Source: Deltaproteobacteria bacterium (GTDB taxonomy: Bacteria > Desulfobacterota > Desulfobulbia > Desulfobulbales > BM004). Taken from it: DNA of 6,690 bases. Under the pieces are notes generated by a model. It saw only the letters and a program-made list of their open reading frames with translations, had not been told where the DNA came from and made no database searches. Shown here piece after piece: positions 6,543 through 6,690 of this stretch; within the stretch, counting starts at the first letter, position 1; every line of letters begins with the position of its first letter. The position numbers were made by a program, and so were the translations under genes. The stretch spans positions 1-6,690 of the forward strand of contig JAFDCR010000200.1 of the NCBI GenBank assembly GCA_019312685.1, read 5' to 3'.

Positions 6543-6690
6543 ATGGGCAAAAAGAAAAGTATTGACGCGTATGAGATCGTATTCGGATTTGACAGGGAAA
6601 CCGATGAACGTTCGTTGGAACTCTTCATTGAACGCTTTGCTGATAAAAAGTTGCTGAAAACCCTGCTGCCCAGGCTGCAGGATAAAGACA
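6543..6690 (+). CDS. Hypothetical protein, N-terminal part (cut by window edge)
   Basis: An open frame starts at ATG 6543 and runs off the window after 49 complete codons. The product begins MGKKKSIDAYEIVFGFDRET and continues with a charged, probably helical stretch containing ELFIERFADKKLLKTLLPRL. No signal peptide or membrane segment is visible, so it is probably cytosolic. I do not recognise a family. It lies 29 bases after the yjbQ stop on the same strand. A weak purine-rich site (CGGGAA at 6537-6542) directly abuts the ATG, so a coupled or non-standard start is possible. Sustained open frame, ordinary amino-acid composition and operon-like spacing support a real gene; the function is unknown. 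Confidence 0.7.
   Translation, partial: MGKKKSIDAYEIVFGFDRETDERSLELFIERFADKKLLKTLLPRLQDKD

Overview
This 6.7 kb window reads as a nitrogen-control locus from a Gram-negative, probably diazotrophic bacterium. A member of the Desulfobacterota (the former sulfate-reducing Deltaproteobacteria) is the best guess. The reasons are a PII protein and a bifunctional GlnD next to a Bacillus-like type I-alpha glutamine synthetase, with a NifA-type sigma-54 activator alongside. The taxonomic guess rests on gene content and protein style only and was not tested by a search.

Layout: the window opens with the last 28 codons of a PII signal protein gene (glnB family, + strand). After 21 bases comes a full-length glnD (uridylyltransferase/uridylyl-removing enzyme, + strand). 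A 96-base gap with a strong Shine-Dalgarno sequence leads into glnA (+ strand). A long GC-rich hairpin flanked by A and T tracts follows glnA and can serve as a terminator on both strands. The next gene, on the - strand, converges on it and encodes a GAF/AAA+/Fis-HTH activator that looks like NifA. A 311-base divergent intergenic region follows. It carries a perfect -35 hexamer that overlaps a sigma-54-like GG-N10-GC element. Then come a small YjbQ-family gene (+ strand) and the first 49 codons of an unrecognised gene cut by the window edge.

How the genes work together (inference from family knowledge): GlnD senses glutamine through its ACT domains and adds or removes UMP on PII. PII then reports nitrogen status to its targets. 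The glutamine synthetase here lacks the adenylylation loop of the enteric enzyme, so the usual PII to GlnE to GS branch probably does not act on it. Direct feedback inhibition is more likely, and PII may instead act on ammonium transport or on the NifA-type activator next door. The yjbQ gene and the final ORF seem unrelated to nitrogen control and form a separate unit.

No mobile element, CRISPR array, tRNA or rRNA was seen. Most of the window is well-understood housekeeping and regulatory sequence. The points worth a second look are the pairing of GlnD with a non-adenylylatable GS, the NifA without the oxygen-sensing cysteine motif, and the overlapping promoter signals upstream of yjbQ.
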